5,868 bases of DNA from an uncultured Lachnospiraceae bacterium (GTDB lineage: Bacteria; Bacillota_A; Clostridia; Lachnospirales; Lachnospiraceae), in assembly GCA_947177885.1 (NCBI GenBank), contig CAMWWF010000200.1, positions 1 to 5,868 of the forward strand, in the 5' to 3' direction. The notes below the pieces were generated by a model. It ran no database searches, was not told where the DNA came from, and worked only from the letters and a program-made list of their open reading frames with translations. Made by a program: the position numbers and the translations under genes. Positions 4,639 to 5,868 of this stretch are shown here, piece by piece. How positions within the stretch are numbered: position 1 is the first letter of the stretch; each line of letters opens with the position of its first letter.

Positions 4639-5868
4639 ATGAGACCAGAATGGACAGATTTTGTAGCGGGGAAATGGGATAAAGAAGTCAATGTGCGCGA
4701 CTTCATCCAGAAAAATTATCATCCGTACGACGGTGATGACGAGTTCCTTGCCGGTGCTACCCAGAACACAAAGGATTTGTGGGCACAGGTGCTTGATTTG
4801 CAGAAGCAGGAAAGAGAAGCCGGCGGCGTTCTTGACATGGACACCAAGGTTGTATCCACCATCACTTCCCATGGCCCCGGATATCTTGACAAGGACAAGG
4901 AGACCATCGTAGGTTTCCAGACCGACAAGCCTTTCAAGAGATCTCTGCAGCCCTACGGCGGTATCCGTATGGCAGAGAAGGCCTGCTCAGACAACAATTA
5001 TGAAGTAGATCCTGAGATTTCGGAATTTTTCTCCACTCATAGAAAGACACATAATGCAGGATGTTTTGACGCTTACAATCAGGAAATGAGAGCCTGCCGT
5101 TCTTCCCATATCATCACCGGCCTTCCTGATGCTTACGGCCGCGGACGTATTATCGGCGATTATAGGCGTGTCGCTCTTTACGGAATCGACAGACTCATTG
5201 AGGACAAACTGGCTCAGAAGGATTCCACCGGCCGCGTTATGACCGATGAAGTTATCCGTCTTCGGGAAGAGATTTCCGAGCAGATCGTGGCTCTGAAGAT
5301 GATGAAGGAAATGGCTGCCTCCTACGGCTGCGATATTTCCAGACCTTCCGCCAATGTACAGGAAGCCATTCAGGCAGTTTATTTCGGATATCTTTGCGCG
5401 GTAAAGGAACAGAACGGCGCCGCCATGTCCCTGGGCCGTACCTCTACTTTCCTTGACTGCTACGCAGAGAGAGATCTTAAGAACGGCACCTTTACCGAAG
5501 AGCAGATTCAGGAATTTGTAGATCATTTCATTATGAAGCTGCGCTGCATCAAATTTGCCCGTACACCGGAGTACAATCAGATTTTCGCCGGCGACCCCGT
5601 ATGGGTAACCGAGTCCCTGGGCGGTGTAGGTGTTGACGGAAGACATATGGTTACTAAGATGAGCTTCCGCTATCTGAACACTCTGACCAACCTTGGCCCC
5701 TCTCCCGAGCCCAACCTGACCGTTCTCTGGTCCACCAGACTGCCGGCCAACTGGAAAAGATACTGTGCAAAAATGTCCATCCAGACATCTTCCATCCAGT
5801 ATGAGAACGACGATCTGATGAGAGTTGACCACGGTGACGACTACGGCATCGCCTGCTGCGTATCTTCC
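4639..5868 (+). CDS. pflB: formate C-acetyltransferase (pyruvate formate-lyase), 3' end cut off by window
   Basis: Glycyl-radical enzyme converting pyruvate and CoA to acetyl-CoA and formate, a central cytoplasmic step of anaerobic fermentation. 410 codons are visible, beginning [20 protein letters not shown] and open to the last base. Family segments include the [11 protein letters not shown] region (101-111), [19 protein letters not shown] (159-177), the [13 protein letters not shown] region (319-331) and [15 protein letters not shown] (355-369). The active-site pair is Cys406-Cys407 in GIACCVSS at the very end of the window, corresponding to Cys418-Cys419 of the E. coli enzyme. The Gly loop (RVSGYA) that carries the radical lies beyond the edge, as would any neighbouring activating-enzyme gene. 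The start ATG has AGGAGG 10 bases upstream and a near-consensus promoter. Codons favour AAG, GGC, ATC and TCC, as in a highly expressed gene. The 281-residue frame on the opposite strand is a shadow. Confidence 0.96.
   Translation, partial: MRPEWTDFVAGKWDKEVNVRDFIQKNYHPYDGDDEFLAGATQNTKDLWAQVLDLQKQEREAGGVLDMDTKVVSTITSHGPGYLDKDKETIVGFQTDKPFKRSLQPYGGIRMAEKACSDNNYEVDPEISEFFSTHRKTHNAGCFDAYNQEMRACRSSHIITGLPDAYGRGRIIGDYRRVALYGIDRLIEDKLAQKDSTGRVMTDEVIRLREEISEQIVALKMMKEMAASYGCDISRPSANVQEAIQAVYFGYLCAVKEQNGAAMSLGRTSTFLDCYAERDLKNGTFTEEQIQEFVDHFIMKLRCIKFARTPEYNQIFAGDPVWVTESLGGVGVDGRHMVTKMSFRYLNTLTNLGPSPEPNLTVLWSTRLPANWKRYCAKMSIQTSSIQYENDDLMRVDHGDDYGIACCVSS

Noticed and set aside
4987..5832. 281-residue minus-strand open frame opposite pflB
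   Set aside because: It is antisense to an unmistakable pyruvate formate-lyase; the long open frame reflects the strong codon bias of pflB.

Overview
The window looks like chromosomal DNA from an anaerobic, probably spore-forming Firmicute of the Clostridia, most likely Lachnospiraceae. This rests on the gene content (a CwlD-type spore amidase, a membrane-anchored GH18 hydrolase, a MecA adaptor with a long acidic linker, a DUF1858 redox-disulfide protein and pyruvate formate-lyase), the moderate G+C, and strong AGGAGG-type ribosome binding sites with sigma-A-like promoters. It is inferred from memory of these families; no search was run. I see no insertion sequence, tRNA, rRNA, CRISPR array or prophage gene.

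Layout. Positions 1-2260 hold two minus-strand genes in tandem: a GH18 glycosyl hydrolase (560-2260) followed 63 bp later by cwlD (496 down to the window edge, 3' end cut off). Both products are predicted to sit on the membrane facing the wall, and both act on peptidoglycan, plausibly spore cortex. Just upstream of the GH18 gene, a perfect 11-bp inverted repeat overlaps the predicted -10 box. Positions 2528-2734 (minus) encode a 68-residue protein I do not recognise.

Positions 2735-3315 are a gene-poor stretch of about 580 bp. It contains a dyad of TGGCAAT, a promoter whose -35 and -10 boxes lie in the two arms of an inverted repeat (2979-3008), and the promoter and leader of mecA. mecA (3316-4050, plus) encodes a ClpC adaptor. 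Its promoter covers the more upstream ATG at 3247, so the gene begins at 3316. A perfect 7-bp-arm dyad sits in the leader between promoter and ribosome binding site.

mecA converges on a small minus-strand DUF1858 gene (4183-4374), with a hairpin between them that can serve both directions. The DUF1858 gene and pflB (4639 to the right edge, plus) are divergent and share a control region with two near-consensus promoters back to back and a small dyad between them. pflB is cut off just after its Cys-Cys active site.

No clearly new multi-gene system is visible; these are mostly recognisable core genes. The least explained material is regulatory: the dyads on promoters and leaders of the GH18 gene, mecA and the 2980 promoter, plus the unrecognised 68-residue protein.
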